From contig NZ_JACHYJ010000007.1 in the NCBI RefSeq assembly GCF_014192745.1, positions 124,001 through 188,000 on the forward strand: a DNA stretch of 64,000 bases. The letters are read 5' to 3'. Numbering within the stretch: the stretch's first letter is position 1; every line of letters starts with the position of its first letter. This document shows, in pieces, positions 46,712 to 55,947 of the stretch. The notes below the pieces were generated by a model. The model saw only the letters and a program-made list of their open reading frames with translations. It searched no databases and had not been told where the DNA came from. Source of the stretch: Luteimonas sp. RC10 (GTDB taxonomy: Bacteria > Pseudomonadota > Gammaproteobacteria > Xanthomonadales > Xanthomonadaceae). Position numbers and translations under genes: made by a program.

Positions 46712-49420
46712 ATGAACACCCGTAAATCAGTGCTTTCGGCCGCGATCACGCTGGGGCTGTGCGTCGCCGCGCAGGCCCAGGCACAACAGACGGCCCCCAC
46801 GTCGGACGCGGCCACCGATCTGGACCGGGTCGTGGTGACCGGCATCCGCGGCAGCCTGGAGAAGTCGCTCGACACCAAGCGCGAGGCGCAGTCACATGTC
46901 GAGGCGGTGTCGGCCGAGGACATCGGCAAGCTGCCGGCCAAGAACGTCGCCGACGCGCTGCAGCGTCTGCCCGGCGTCAACATCAGCTCCTCGAGCGCCA
47001 GCGAAGGCGGCTTCGACGAAGCCGACCGGGTGAGCCTGCGCGGCACCAATCCCAGCCTGACCCAGACCCTGGTCAATGGCCACACCATCGGGACCGGCGA
47101 CTGGTTCGTGCTCAGCCAGACCGCGAACGTCGGCCGCAGCGTCAGCTACTCGCTGCTGCCGGCCGAGATCGTGGACCAGGTCGTGGTCTACAAGACCGCG
47201 CAGGCCAAGTTGGTCGAGGGCGGCACCGCCGGCTCGGTCAACATCGTTACCCGCAGCCCGCTGCAGTTCCCGCAGCCGTTCACCGCCGAGCTGTCGGTGG
47301 GCGCGGTCCACGCCGACCTGCCGGGCGAGACTGATCCGCAGATCAGCGCGCTGTTCAACTGGAAGAACGAGGCCGGCAACGTCGGCGTGATGGTCCAGGG
47401 CTTCCACCAGAAGCGTCACCTGCGCCGCGACGGCCAGGAGGTCGTGGGCGGCTACGGCGTCATCGGCGCCGATTCCGCGGTCGCGGCGACCAACCCGGAC
47501 CTTGCAGGCGTGCTCTATCCCAACCTGCTCGGCGCCGTGCTGTTCGAGCAGGAGCGCGAGCGCAAGGGCGGCGTGATCGACATCGAGGTCAAGGCCTCCG
47601 ACACCCTCACGCTCGGCCTCAACGCGTTCTACTCCAAGCTCGAAGCCGACAACTTCAACCGCAACTTCATGATGTGGGGCAGCCAGTTCGTCAACGGCCG
47701 CGCGCCCGAGCCGGGCTACGTGGTCCGCAACGGCGTGCTGACCCAGGCCACCTATGCGCCGGTGACCAGCGACACCATCACGCCCTATGGCGTCTACGAC
47801 ATGATCTCGCGCCCGGGCGCGGGCTCCGAATCGAAGTACATCGCGCTCGACGCCGACTGGCAGGCCAGCGACGCGCTGGGCATCAAGGTCCAGGCCGGCA
47901 CCACCCGCGGCCGCGGCCAGAGCCCGACCCAGGACGTGATCGAGACCGGCGTGGCCGGCAACGCCGGCGCCAGCTGGCAGATGCACGGTCTGGGCCACCC
48001 GATCGACTGGTCGCTGGGCGGCGACAACACCAGCGGCACGCACCTGCCGCAGTTCGGCTGGATCTTCGGCGGCCAGGCAATCGACGTGCGCGACGACGAG
48101 GACTGGTTCTCTGCCGATGGCGAGCTCTACGTCGGCCGCGTGCTGTCGTCGCTGGACTTCGGTGTGCGCCACGCCGAACACGAACGCCGCAACGACCGTC
48201 AGATCGGCCAGGGCCCGAACTGGGCCAGCGACTGGCAGAACTTCGACGCCTACCCGGCGCCGGGCGGGCATTTCCCCGGCGATTTCGGCAACGGCATCGG
48301 AGGCAGCGTGCCCGGCGGCATCTGGTACTACACGCCCCAGCAGCTGGCCGAGCTCAACGCCAACTTCGCCAACCGCGATCCGGTGGGCCGCTTCGACTTC
48401 TCCGGTGTCTACGGCGTCAAGGAACGCGTGCGCGCCGCATACGTGCAGGCCAACTTCGAAGGCGATCGCTGGAGCGGCAACATCGGCCTGCGCTACGTCA
48501 AGACCGATACCGACGTGAGCTACAACCAGTCGGTGGCCTCGCCCGACGATGTCCCCGGCGCGATCACCGGCTCGGACTTCGGTGCCTACCTGCCAGTGCG
48601 CGACGAGAACAACTACAGCAAGCTGCTGCCGAGCCTGAACCTCAAGCTCGACATCACCGACGATGTGGTCGCGCGCTTCGCGGCCTCGCGCACGATGACC
48701 CGTCCGGACTTCTCGGCGCTGTCGGGCACGCTGGCGCTCGACGACCTGACCCACACCGGCAGCGGCGGCAACCCCTACCTGTCGCCGATCGTCTCGACCA
48801 ATCTCGATCTGTCGCTGGAGTGGTACTTCGCGCCGCGCGCGCTGCTCGCCGCCAGCCTGTTCCGGATGGACCTGGACGACTACGTCAACTTCGGTACCAC
48901 CACGATCCAGTACAAGGACCAGGCGGCCAGCGTCGAGGCCGGCCGGGACGTGTACGCCGACTACCTGGTCTCGATGCCGATCAACAGCAACGGCAAGGTC
49001 AAGGGCGTGGAGCTGACGTACGAGCAGCCGATCGGCGAGCACTTCGGCGTGGCAGCCAACTACACCTACGCCGACGGCTATGCCGAAGGCGGCCGCCCGC
49101 TCAACGGCACGTCCGAGAACACCTACAACCTGTCGGGCTACTTCGAGAACGAGCGCTTCAACGCACGCGTGAGCTACACCTTCCGCGATGCGTTCTACGC
49201 CGGCGTCAGCCGCACCGACGCGTTCTTCCAGGACGACTTCGGCACGCTGTCGGCCTCGCTCGGCTTCAAGGCCAGCGACTGGCTCACCGTCACGCTCGAG
49301 GGCCTCAACCTCAACAATCCCGACCACAAGTACTACACGCAGACCACCGCCGGTTACCTGCCGTACGCGTTCTACTCCAACGGCCGGCAGTACTACCTCA
49401 ACTTCCGCTTCAAGTTCTGA
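46712..49420 (+). CDS. TonB-dependent receptor for GlcNAc oligosaccharides
   Basis: A 902-residue outer-membrane transporter. The signal peptide ends at AQAQA. A TonB box (DRVVVTGIRGSLEKSL) is followed by the plug domain (VEAVSAEDIGKLPAKNVADA; RLPGVNIS; VSLRGTNPSLTQTLVNG; GGTAGSVNIVTRSPL). The barrel extends to the final YYLNFRFKF ending in Phe. The motif GIRGSL marks the large xanthomonad/Caulobacter receptor group used for sugars. It lies between glk and the GH20 gene and near a LacI repressor, so chitooligosaccharides or GlcNAc-containing glycans are the likely cargo (inference). Confidence 0.93.
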   Translation: MNTRKSVLSAAITLGLCVAAQAQAQQTAPTSDAATDLDRVVVTGIRGSLEKSLDTKREAQSHVEAVSAEDIGKLPAKNVADALQRLPGVNISSSSASEGGFDEADRVSLRGTNPSLTQTLVNGHTIGTGDWFVLSQTANVGRSVSYSLLPAEIVDQVVVYKTAQAKLVEGGTAGSVNIVTRSPLQFPQPFTAELSVGAVHADLPGETDPQISALFNWKNEAGNVGVMVQGFHQKRHLRRDGQEVVGGYGVIGADSAVAATNPDLAGVLYPNLLGAVLFEQERERKGGVIDIEVKASDTLTLGLNAFYSKLEADNFNRNFMMWGSQFVNGRAPEPGYVVRNGVLTQATYAPVTSDTITPYGVYDMISRPGAGSESKYIALDADWQASDALGIKVQAGTTRGRGQSPTQDVIETGVAGNAGASWQMHGLGHPIDWSLGGDNTSGTHLPQFGWIFGGQAIDVRDDEDWFSADGELYVGRVLSSLDFGVRHAEHERRNDRQIGQGPNWASDWQNFDAYPAPGGHFPGDFGNGIGGSVPGGIWYYTPQQLAELNANFANRDPVGRFDFSGVYGVKERVRAAYVQANFEGDRWSGNIGLRYVKTDTDVSYNQSVASPDDVPGAITGSDFGAYLPVRDENNYSKLLPSLNLKLDITDDVVARFAASRTMTRPDFSALSGTLALDDLTHTGSGGNPYLSPIVSTNLDLSLEWYFAPRALLAASLFRMDLDDYVNFGTTTIQYKDQAASVEAGRDVYADYLVSMPINSNGKVKGVELTYEQPIGEHFGVAANYTYADGYAEGGRPLNGTSENTYNLSGYFENERFNARVSYTFRDAFYAGVSRTDAFFQDDFGTLSASLGFKASDWLTVTLEGLNLNNPDHKYYTQTTAGYLPYAFYSNGRQYYLNFRFKF

Positions 49421-49494
49421 GCGCGCAGGCGCGCCGCGTCCAGCTCTGGGGCACGGCGCGCCCGCATCGCCTGCGGGCCGATCGGTCCGCACCG

Positions 49495-49520
49495 GCGGCG
49501 CCGCGTTCGTGCGGCGCCGC
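49495..49520 (+). terminator. Terminator-like hairpin after the TonB receptor
   Basis: GCGGCGCCGC - GTTCGT - GCGGCGCCGC: a perfect 10-base stem followed by GCATTTGTGA. It lies 24 bases before the GH20 start and could reduce read-through into that gene. Confidence 0.5.
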
Positions 49521-49543
49521 GCATTTGTGATGGAATACCGCGT

Positions 49544-51889
49544 ATGCCTGTTCGCTTGATTCCGCGCCTGCCCGCCGTGGCGCTCGGCCTGGCCGCTGCC
49601 ACCTTGCTCGCAGCCTGCGCCCCGCGCCCGCAACGGCCGCATGAAGTCGTCGTGGCCCCGGCCCTGATTCCCGCGCCTGCCCGGCTCGTCGCCGGCGACG
49701 GCGGTTTCGATCTCGATGCGGCGACGCCGCTGTACGCCGACGGCCTGGCCGGGCAACAGGCGGCGCACCGGTTCGCCGCACTGGCCGCTGCCTCCAACGG
49801 CCTGCGCCTGGCGGCGCCGAGGGCCGGCGGCCCGACGCCCGGCGCGATCGCGTTCGTGCGCGATCCGGCGGTCTCGTCCGAGGCGCCCGAAGGCTATGCG
49901 CTGGAGATCGCGCCGAGCGGCATCGTGGTGCGCGCCGCCGATGCACGCGGCCTGTTCCACGGCGCGACGACGCTGTGGCAACTCGTCGCGCAAGCGCAGG
50001 GCGAGGCGATGACGCTGCCGGTGCTGCGCATCGAGGACGCTCCGCGCTTTGGCTGGCGCGGGCTCATGCTCGATTCGGCGCGGCATTTCCAGAGCGTCGA
50101 CGAGATCAAGCGCGTGCTCGACGCGATGGCGATGCACAAGCTCAACGTCTTCCACTGGCACCTGACCGACGACCAGGGCTGGCGCATCGAGATCAAGCGC
50201 TATCCGCGACTGACCGAGATCGGCGGTTGCCGCATTCCGGCCGGCGATGGCGGCATCGATCCTGCGACCGGCGCGCCGGTGCCCTACTGCGGCTACTACA
50301 CCCAGGACCAGATCCGCGAGATCGTCGCCTATGCTGCGGCGCTGCACATCGAGGTCGTGCCGGAGATCAACGGCCCCGGGCACGCACAGGCCGCGGTCTC
50401 GGCCTATCCCGAGCTCGGTGTGCTCGACACACCGGTGCCGGTGCTCGCCGAATGGGGCGTCAACCGCACGCTGTTCAATGTCGAGGAATCGACCTTCACG
50501 TTTCTGGAAAACGTACTGGCCGAGGTGGTCGACCTGTTCCCGGGCCGCTACGTGCACGTGGGCGGCGATGAAGCGGTCAAGGACCAGTGGCAGGCCTCGC
50601 CGCGGGTGCAACAGCGCATGCGCGAACTCGGCGTGCGCGACGAGGCGCAGTTGCAGAGCCATTTCATCGGCCGGATGGAACGCTACCTGTCCACGCACGG
50701 CCGGCGCCTGATCGGCTGGGACGAGATCCTCGAGGGCGGCCTGCCGCCGGAGGCGACGGTGATGTCGTGGCGCGGGATCGAGGGCGGCATCGCCGCTGCC
50801 GCGCTCGGCCACGACGTGGTCATGAGCCCGGTCTCGGACCTGTACCTGGACTACCTGCAGACCGACGCGCCGGGCGAGCCGCCGGGCCGGCCGTCGATGG
50901 TCACGCTCGAGCAGGTCTACACGTTCGAACCGGTGCCCGCCGCGCTGCCGGCCGCACAACGCCATCACATCCTCGGCGTGCAGGCGAACATGTGGACCGA
51001 GCACACACGCAGCTTCGCGCGCCTGCAACACCATCTGTTCCCGCGCATGGCGGCACTGGCCGAGACCGCCTGGTCGCCGGTGGAGGCGCGCGACTACGCC
51101 GATTTCCTGGCGCGCCTGCCGGTACAACTGCGGCGTTACCGGGCGCTGGACATCGCCTACGCGCAAACGCCGTTCCAGGCGCTGGCGACGATCGACGGCG
51201 ACCGCCGCGATGGCAGCGCGCGGGTGACGTTGCGCAATCCGCTCGGCTACCCGATCCACTACACCCTCAATGGCCGCGTGCCCCATGCCGGCTCGCCGCG
51301 CTACACCGCGCCGCTCGATCTGCGCCTGCCGGTGCAGCTGCGCGCGGCCGCGTTCGCCGCCGACGGCACGCCACTGGCGCCGGCCACGACCCATGCCGTC
51401 GATGCGACCTCGCTGCTGACCCGCCGCAACGCCGAGCTGGCGGTCTGCCCCGACGTCGGGCGCCTGCTGCTGCGGCTCGAGGACGATGGCCCGCTGACCG
51501 GCGAGCGCGCGATCTTCAACGTGACGATCTTCCACCCCTGCTGGCTGTGGCCGGCGGCGGACCTGGGCGACATCGACCGGTTGACGGTCCGCGCCGGGCG
51601 CATGCCCTACGCGTTCCAGTTGGCCCACGACGAGCCGCAGCGCACCTTCCTGCCGGCACGCAGCGCGCACGGCGAGCTGCAGGTGCAGGGCGAGGGCTGC
51701 GCCGGTCCGGTGCTGGCGACGGTGCCGCTGCCGGCCGCGCCCGATGCCGACGGGTTCGTCAGCCTCGACGTGCCGCTCGACACCGCCGCGCTGGCCTCGC
51801 GGCGTGCGACCGACCTGTGCCTGCGCTTCACCGGCGACACCCGGCCGACGATGTGGGTCGTCGACGCGGTCACGCTGCAACCGCGCTGA
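49544..51889 (+). CDS. GH20 beta-N-acetylhexosaminidase, lipoprotein
   Basis: A 781-residue exohydrolase removing terminal GlcNAc or GalNAc. The signal peptide ends in LLAAC (lipobox), so it is probably membrane-anchored in the periplasm or on the surface. A GH20b domain (about 45-150) precedes the catalytic barrel: RGLMLDSARHFQSVDEIKR, NVFHWHLTDDQGWRIEIK, PEINGPGHAQAA, catalytic Asp-Glu in YVHVGGDEAVKDQW, GWDEILEGGLPP, VQANMWTEH and MAALAETAWSP. The C-terminal 230 residues are beta-rich (LRNPLGYPIHYTLNGRVP) and resemble the accessory domains of family members. It completes the GlcNAc operon. Confidence 0.95.
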   Translation: MPVRLIPRLPAVALGLAAATLLAACAPRPQRPHEVVVAPALIPAPARLVAGDGGFDLDAATPLYADGLAGQQAAHRFAALAAASNGLRLAAPRAGGPTPGAIAFVRDPAVSSEAPEGYALEIAPSGIVVRAADARGLFHGATTLWQLVAQAQGEAMTLPVLRIEDAPRFGWRGLMLDSARHFQSVDEIKRVLDAMAMHKLNVFHWHLTDDQGWRIEIKRYPRLTEIGGCRIPAGDGGIDPATGAPVPYCGYYTQDQIREIVAYAAALHIEVVPEINGPGHAQAAVSAYPELGVLDTPVPVLAEWGVNRTLFNVEESTFTFLENVLAEVVDLFPGRYVHVGGDEAVKDQWQASPRVQQRMRELGVRDEAQLQSHFIGRMERYLSTHGRRLIGWDEILEGGLPPEATVMSWRGIEGGIAAAALGHDVVMSPVSDLYLDYLQTDAPGEPPGRPSMVTLEQVYTFEPVPAALPAAQRHHILGVQANMWTEHTRSFARLQHHLFPRMAALAETAWSPVEARDYADFLARLPVQLRRYRALDIAYAQTPFQALATIDGDRRDGSARVTLRNPLGYPIHYTLNGRVPHAGSPRYTAPLDLRLPVQLRAAAFAADGTPLAPATTHAVDATSLLTRRNAELAVCPDVGRLLLRLEDDGPLTGERAIFNVTIFHPCWLWPAADLGDIDRLTVRAGRMPYAFQLAHDEPQRTFLPARSAHGELQVQGEGCAGPVLATVPLPAAPDADGFVSLDVPLDTAALASRRATDLCLRFTGDTRPTMWVVDAVTLQPR

Positions 51890-51896
51890 GATGCGC

Positions 51897-51924
51897 GGCG
51901 GGCGCTGGCCTACCGGCGCCCGCC
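51897..51924. terminator. Bidirectional terminator between GH20 and vanZ
   Basis: GGCGGGCGC (51897-51905) pairs with GCGCCCGCC (51916-51924), a perfect 9-base stem with a 10-base loop, just after the GH20 stop. Its right arm includes the last codons of the convergent VanZ gene. Confidence 0.55.
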
Positions 51925-52329
51925 GTCGATGCGCAGCAGCAGGTCGCGCAATGGCGTGAGCCGGGTCGCCAGGCCCGCGATCACGCCCAGCGTATTGGCC
52001 AGCGCATCGGCCGGGTCCTGCATGCGGGTCTGGGTCAGCGCGCCTTGCGCGAATTCCAGACCGATCCCCAGCAGCACCAGACCCAGGCCGGCGCCGAGCA
52101 GCGAGGGCCAGCGCGCGTAGAGCTGGACCGCGGCCGCGGCCAGCGCCGCGTAGGCCAGAAAATGGCCGAGCTTGTCGCCATCGGGCACATCGGGCATCGG
52201 CACCGAGGGCACCAGCGACAGCACCACGACCGTCGCGATCGCCGCGATCCACAGCCCGCACCACAGCGCCGGCCGGCGCAGCGGTTTGAGCGCGCTGCCT
52301 CGCGCGCGCGGCCCCGCGGCGCGGCTCAC
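51910..52329 (-). CDS. VanZ-family membrane protein
   Basis: A 139-residue inner-membrane protein with four predicted helices (LWCGLWIAAIATVVVLSLVP; KLGHFLAYAALAAAAVQLY; LGAGLGLVLLGIGLEFAQGA; DALANTLGVIAGLAT). The pattern GDKLGHFLAYA and GIGLEFAQG...DPADALANTLG is the VanZ signature. GTG start, overlapping the stop of the preceding methyltransferase gene by four bases (GTGA). The role is unknown; the name derives from teicoplanin resistance. Confidence 0.88.
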   Translation of the reverse strand: MSRAAGPRARGSALKPLRRPALWCGLWIAAIATVVVLSLVPSVPMPDVPDGDKLGHFLAYAALAAAAVQLYARWPSLLGAGLGLVLLGIGLEFAQGALTQTRMQDPADALANTLGVIAGLATRLTPLRDLLLRIDGGRR

Positions 52330-53507
52330 AGCCGGTGGCTCAGATCGCCGACGAGGAAGGCGTGTTCGAAGTCGACATCGCGGGCAAAGCCGATCGCCTG
52401 GAACGCCTCGCCCATACCGCCGGGCAGGGTCAGCTTCTTGACCTGCTGGCGTAGGGCATAGCGGGCGGCCTCGTCGGCGGCCTGCGCCTCGTGCGCGGCC
52501 AGGCGCGCATCCAGGCGGTTGCCCAGCAGCAGCGAGGCCTGGGTGCAGTAGCCGGCGAATTCGAAGCCGGCCCCGGTGCCCGCCTCGGCCAACGCGGTGA
52601 AGTCGACCGAGGCGGTCAGGTCCTGCAGCCCCGGCAGCGCGAACACATCCGGCGACACCCGGTGACGGTGGAAAGCGCGCAGGGTGCCGTCGCTGCGGTC
52701 GTCGCGGTAGTACTCACTGCGCGGGTAGCCGTAGTCGACGAACAGCATCGCGCCGCGTCGCAGGCCGCCGGCCACTGCCTGCACCCAGTAGGGCAACTGC
52801 GGCAGCAGTTCGGAGCGGTAGCCGTCTGGCAGCGGCGCGCCGCGCTGGCGCTCGATGTGCCGCACCGCCGGCGTGAGCAAGGCATCGGCCGGGCGCAGCG
52901 TGGTCGCAAAGCCGCCATCGTCGGCGACGACGACGTACTCCTCGTGCACCTCGCCGCCCTGCACCGCGAACCGCGGCGTGGGCAGCGCATCGACGACCTC
53001 GTTGGCGAACAGCACGCCGTTCCAGTCATCGGGCATCGGGCCATCGAGCCAATGCACGCGTGCGAACAGTGCGTCCGGCAGCCGCGCGGCCAGATGCGTG
53101 CGCTGGCGCTCGCGCAGGTCCGCGCTGGGCTCGAGGATCGCGTAGCGGGCCGGCACCGCGTCGAGCGCGGCCAGGTGCGCGAGCGCATCGGCGGCGAACG
53201 CGCCGCTGCCGCCACCGACCTCCAGCATCTGGGCGTCGCCGCCGATCTCGCGCAGCACCGGCGCGATCGCCTCGGCGATGCATTCGGCGAACAGACTGCC
53301 GAGCTCGGGCGCGGTGACGAAGTCGCCGGCCGCGCCGAACTTGGTCGCACCGGCGCTGTAGTAGCCCAGGCCCGGCGCGTACAACGCCAGTTCCATGAAC
53401 TTCCAGAACGGGATCGCGCCGCCGGCTTCGGCGATCAGCGTGCGAATCGCCGCGCGCAGGCGTTCGCTGTGGGCAAGGGCATCGTCGGAGATAGGGGGAG
53501 CGGACAT
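52326..53507 (-). CDS. MidA/NDUFAF7-like SAM methyltransferase
   Basis: A 393-residue methyltransferase of the DUF185 group. Motifs: IPFWKFMELALYAPGLGYYS, GDFVTAPELGSLFAECIAE, SAM site MLEVGGGSGAFAADAL, LFANEVVDALPTPRF and GAMLFVDYGYPRSEYYRD. The mitochondrial member methylates an Arg of complex I; the bacterial substrate is unknown. The ATG at 53507 is used; upstream residues are not conserved. It is divergent from the pteridine reductase gene. Confidence 0.9.
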   Translation of the reverse strand: MSAPPISDDALAHSERLRAAIRTLIAEAGGAIPFWKFMELALYAPGLGYYSAGATKFGAAGDFVTAPELGSLFAECIAEAIAPVLREIGGDAQMLEVGGGSGAFAADALAHLAALDAVPARYAILEPSADLRERQRTHLAARLPDALFARVHWLDGPMPDDWNGVLFANEVVDALPTPRFAVQGGEVHEEYVVVADDGGFATTLRPADALLTPAVRHIERQRGAPLPDGYRSELLPQLPYWVQAVAGGLRRGAMLFVDYGYPRSEYYRDDRSDGTLRAFHRHRVSPDVFALPGLQDLTASVDFTALAEAGTGAGFEFAGYCTQASLLLGNRLDARLAAHEAQAADEAARYALRQQVKKLTLPGGMGEAFQAIGFARDVDFEHAFLVGDLSHRL

Positions 53508-53575
53508 GAGTGGGGCTTGGCGGTCACAATGCACAGCATACCGAGCCTGCTGCACGCGGGCTGTCAGGAGCCCGC

Positions 53576-54310
53576 ATGGACACCCCACGCCCCGTCGTGC
53601 TGATCACCGGTGCCGCGCGCCGCCTCGGCGCCGCGATCGCCCGTCATCTGCACGGCCATGGCCACGACGTCGCGCTGCATTGCCACGCCTCGCGCGCCGA
53701 TGCCGACGCGCTGGCGGCCACGCTCGACGCCGAGCGCCCGGGCAGCGCCGCCGTGCTGCAGGCCGACCTGGCCGATGCCGACGCCACCGCCGCGCTCGTC
53801 GCCGCGACGGTGGCCCGATTCGGCCGGCTCGATGCCTTGGTCAACAACGCCGCAGCCTTTACGCCAGCGCCGCTGGAGGACAGCGACGCGGCCGCATTCG
53901 ATGCGCTGATGGCCGTCAACGCCCGCGCGCCGTTCCTGCTCGCACGCGCCGCCGCGCCGCACTTGCGCCGCGCCAGCGGCGCGATCGTCAACATCATCGA
54001 CCTCTATGCCGAACGCCCGCGTGCCGACCTGGTCGCCTATGCGGCGTCGAAGGCGGCGCTGCTCGGGCTGACCCGTGGCCTGGCAGTCGCGCTGGCGCCG
54101 CAGGTGCGGGTCAACGCGGTGGCGCCGGGCGCGATCCTGTGGCCGGAGGACGGCGGCGATCCCGAGGTGCGGGCGCGCATTCTCGAGGCGACCCCACTGC
54201 GCCGGCAGGGCCGGGTCGAGGACATCGCCGAGGCGGTCGGCTGGCTGCTGCGCAGCGCCGGCTTCAGCACCGGTGAGGTGCTCCACGTCGACGGCGGCCG
54301 CATGCTGTGA
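53576..54310 (+). CDS. Pteridine reductase (FolM/PTR1-type SDR)
   Basis: A 244-residue NADPH-dependent short-chain reductase. The cofactor loop TGAARRLG fits the TGxxxRxG pattern of pteridine reductases rather than TGxxxGxG. The active site has Asp in NIIDLYAERP in place of the usual Ser, with YAASK, again as in PTR1. The expected reaction is reduction of dihydrobiopterin or dihydrofolate. AGGAG precedes the ATG. The stop overlaps the next gene (GTGA). folB and folK lie in the same window, which is consistent. Confidence 0.9.
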   Translation: MDTPRPVVLITGAARRLGAAIARHLHGHGHDVALHCHASRADADALAATLDAERPGSAAVLQADLADADATAALVAATVARFGRLDALVNNAAAFTPAPLEDSDAAAFDALMAVNARAPFLLARAAAPHLRRASGAIVNIIDLYAERPRADLVAYAASKAALLGLTRGLAVALAPQVRVNAVAPGAILWPEDGGDPEVRARILEATPLRRQGRVEDIAEAVGWLLRSAGFSTGEVLHVDGGRML

Positions 54311-55938
54311 GCCGGCCCGGCCTGCGCACGCTGCTGTCGGTGTTGCTGGGTGCAGCGGCCTGGCTGCTGGCGGGCCTGGCCATGGCGGCGCCGCTGGTCG
54401 CGCTCGATGGCCGCTGGCAGGCCACGGACGCCCCCCAGGCGCAGGCATTCGATCCGCAACGCGGCCTGACCCTGCCGCGCACAGACGGGGCCCACACGGT
54501 GCAGTTGTGGCCACGCGACGGCCGCTGGCCGACCGGCCCCTGGGTGCTGGAGGTGCGACAGGCGGCGCTGCAGCACGTGACCCTGGACTGGCCGCCGGGC
54601 CAGTCGCAGACCCGCGCGCAGACGATCCACGTACCGGGGCAATGGCCGGGGCACGGCCGCCTGGGCTTCCACATCATGTCGCCGCCGCCCGACGGCGCCC
54701 CGCTGACGCTGCGCGTCGACGCGCATGGCAGCATGCCCGGCACACTGCTGTGGTCGGTGGTCTCGGACAGCGACTACCTGCAACGCGACGCGCGCTGGCT
54801 TGCGGTCGCCAGTGCGTGCCTGGCGACAATGCTGACGATGGCGGTGATGGCGGTGTTCTTCGCCTGGCGCCTGCGCGATGCGACATTCGCGTTCTATGCG
54901 GTCTATGTGGTGGCGTTCGCCCTGGTGATGGCGCTACAGACCGGCTACACGGTGCATCCGCTCGGCCAGCAGTGGCTGGGCGAGGCCACCCGCTTCTGGG
55001 GGCGGCTGGCGACTGCGACCGCGATCGTCGCCGCGATCCTGTTCCTCGACCGCTTCGCCGACCTGCCACGCCTGCTGCCGCGCGGCCGGCGCTGGCTGCG
55101 CGGGTATGCCGCGGTGGTCGCGTTGTGCGCAGTGCCGGCGTTGCTGCCGCTGCCCGCGCTCGAGGCGCTCGGCCGCACACTGATCAACCCGCTGCTGGCG
55201 CTGGGCGCGCCGCTGTTGCTGGGCGCCGCCGCACTCGCCGCGCGCCGCGGCTCGCGGTTGGCCGGCGTGTTCCTGATCGGCTGGACGCCGCTGCTGCTGG
55301 TCACCGCGCTGTCGAGCCTTGGGCTTGGCGAGCGGATCGGCATCGCCTGGGACGACGGCCTGGCGGCGCTGGCGACTGGCGCGTTCGAAGCGCTGGTGCT
55401 GGCACTGGGCCTGGCCGAGCGCAGCGCGGGATTGCGCGGCGAGCGCGACCTGGCGTTGCAGGAGGCGCATACCGACGGCCTGACCGGCCTGCTCAACCGG
55501 CGCAGCTGGGACTTGCGCTTGCAGGCGCTGCTGAGTGCGACGCCCGGCCCGCTGACGGTGATGTTCCTGGATCTGGATCACTTCAAGCGCATCAACGATG
55601 CGCTGGGCCATTCGGCCGGCGACCGCTGCCTGCGCGAAGTCGCGCGCGTGTTGCGGCTCGAACTCGACCCGGCCTGGCCGGTCGCGCGCTACGGCGGCGA
55701 GGAGTTCGTCGTCGCCCTGCCCGGCGTCGATGTCGCGACCGCACTGCAGGTGGCCGAGCGCATCCGCACGCGCTTTGCGACCGCGCTGACCGACTTCGAC
55801 ACGTTGCGCCCGACGGTCAGCATCGGCGTGGCCGCTCGCCAGACCGGCGACGATGCCGACACCCTGCTGCGACGGGCCGACCATGCGCTGTATCAGGCCA
55901 AGCAGGCCGGCCGCGACCGCGTGCAATTGGCACGCTGA
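54307..55938 (+). CDS. Membrane diguanylate cyclase
   Basis: A 543-residue protein. GTG start overlapping the reductase stop. Signal helix to about residue 27, a periplasmic beta-rich domain at 28-160, then six to seven helices (165-375) in 7TMR-DISM style (FAWRLRDATFAFYAVYVVAF). The GGDEF domain at 385-540 has DGLTGLLNRRSWD, FLDLDHFKRINDALGH, active site YGGEEF and ADHALYQAKQAGRDRV. The inhibition-site position reads DPAW instead of RxxD, so product inhibition by that route is not expected, unlike the cyclase at 13335. Confidence 0.92.
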   Translation: MSRPGLRTLLSVLLGAAAWLLAGLAMAAPLVALDGRWQATDAPQAQAFDPQRGLTLPRTDGAHTVQLWPRDGRWPTGPWVLEVRQAALQHVTLDWPPGQSQTRAQTIHVPGQWPGHGRLGFHIMSPPPDGAPLTLRVDAHGSMPGTLLWSVVSDSDYLQRDARWLAVASACLATMLTMAVMAVFFAWRLRDATFAFYAVYVVAFALVMALQTGYTVHPLGQQWLGEATRFWGRLATATAIVAAILFLDRFADLPRLLPRGRRWLRGYAAVVALCAVPALLPLPALEALGRTLINPLLALGAPLLLGAAALAARRGSRLAGVFLIGWTPLLLVTALSSLGLGERIGIAWDDGLAALATGAFEALVLALGLAERSAGLRGERDLALQEAHTDGLTGLLNRRSWDLRLQALLSATPGPLTVMFLDLDHFKRINDALGHSAGDRCLREVARVLRLELDPAWPVARYGGEEFVVALPGVDVATALQVAERIRTRFATALTDFDTLRPTVSIGVAARQTGDDADTLLRRADHALYQAKQAGRDRVQLAR

Positions 55939-55947
55939 GCGGGGACG

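Noticed and set aside
46892-52264. 1790-codon minus-strand frame opposite the TonB receptor and GH20 genes
   Set aside because: Antisense shadow across two real genes and their spacer; no domain or start signal.
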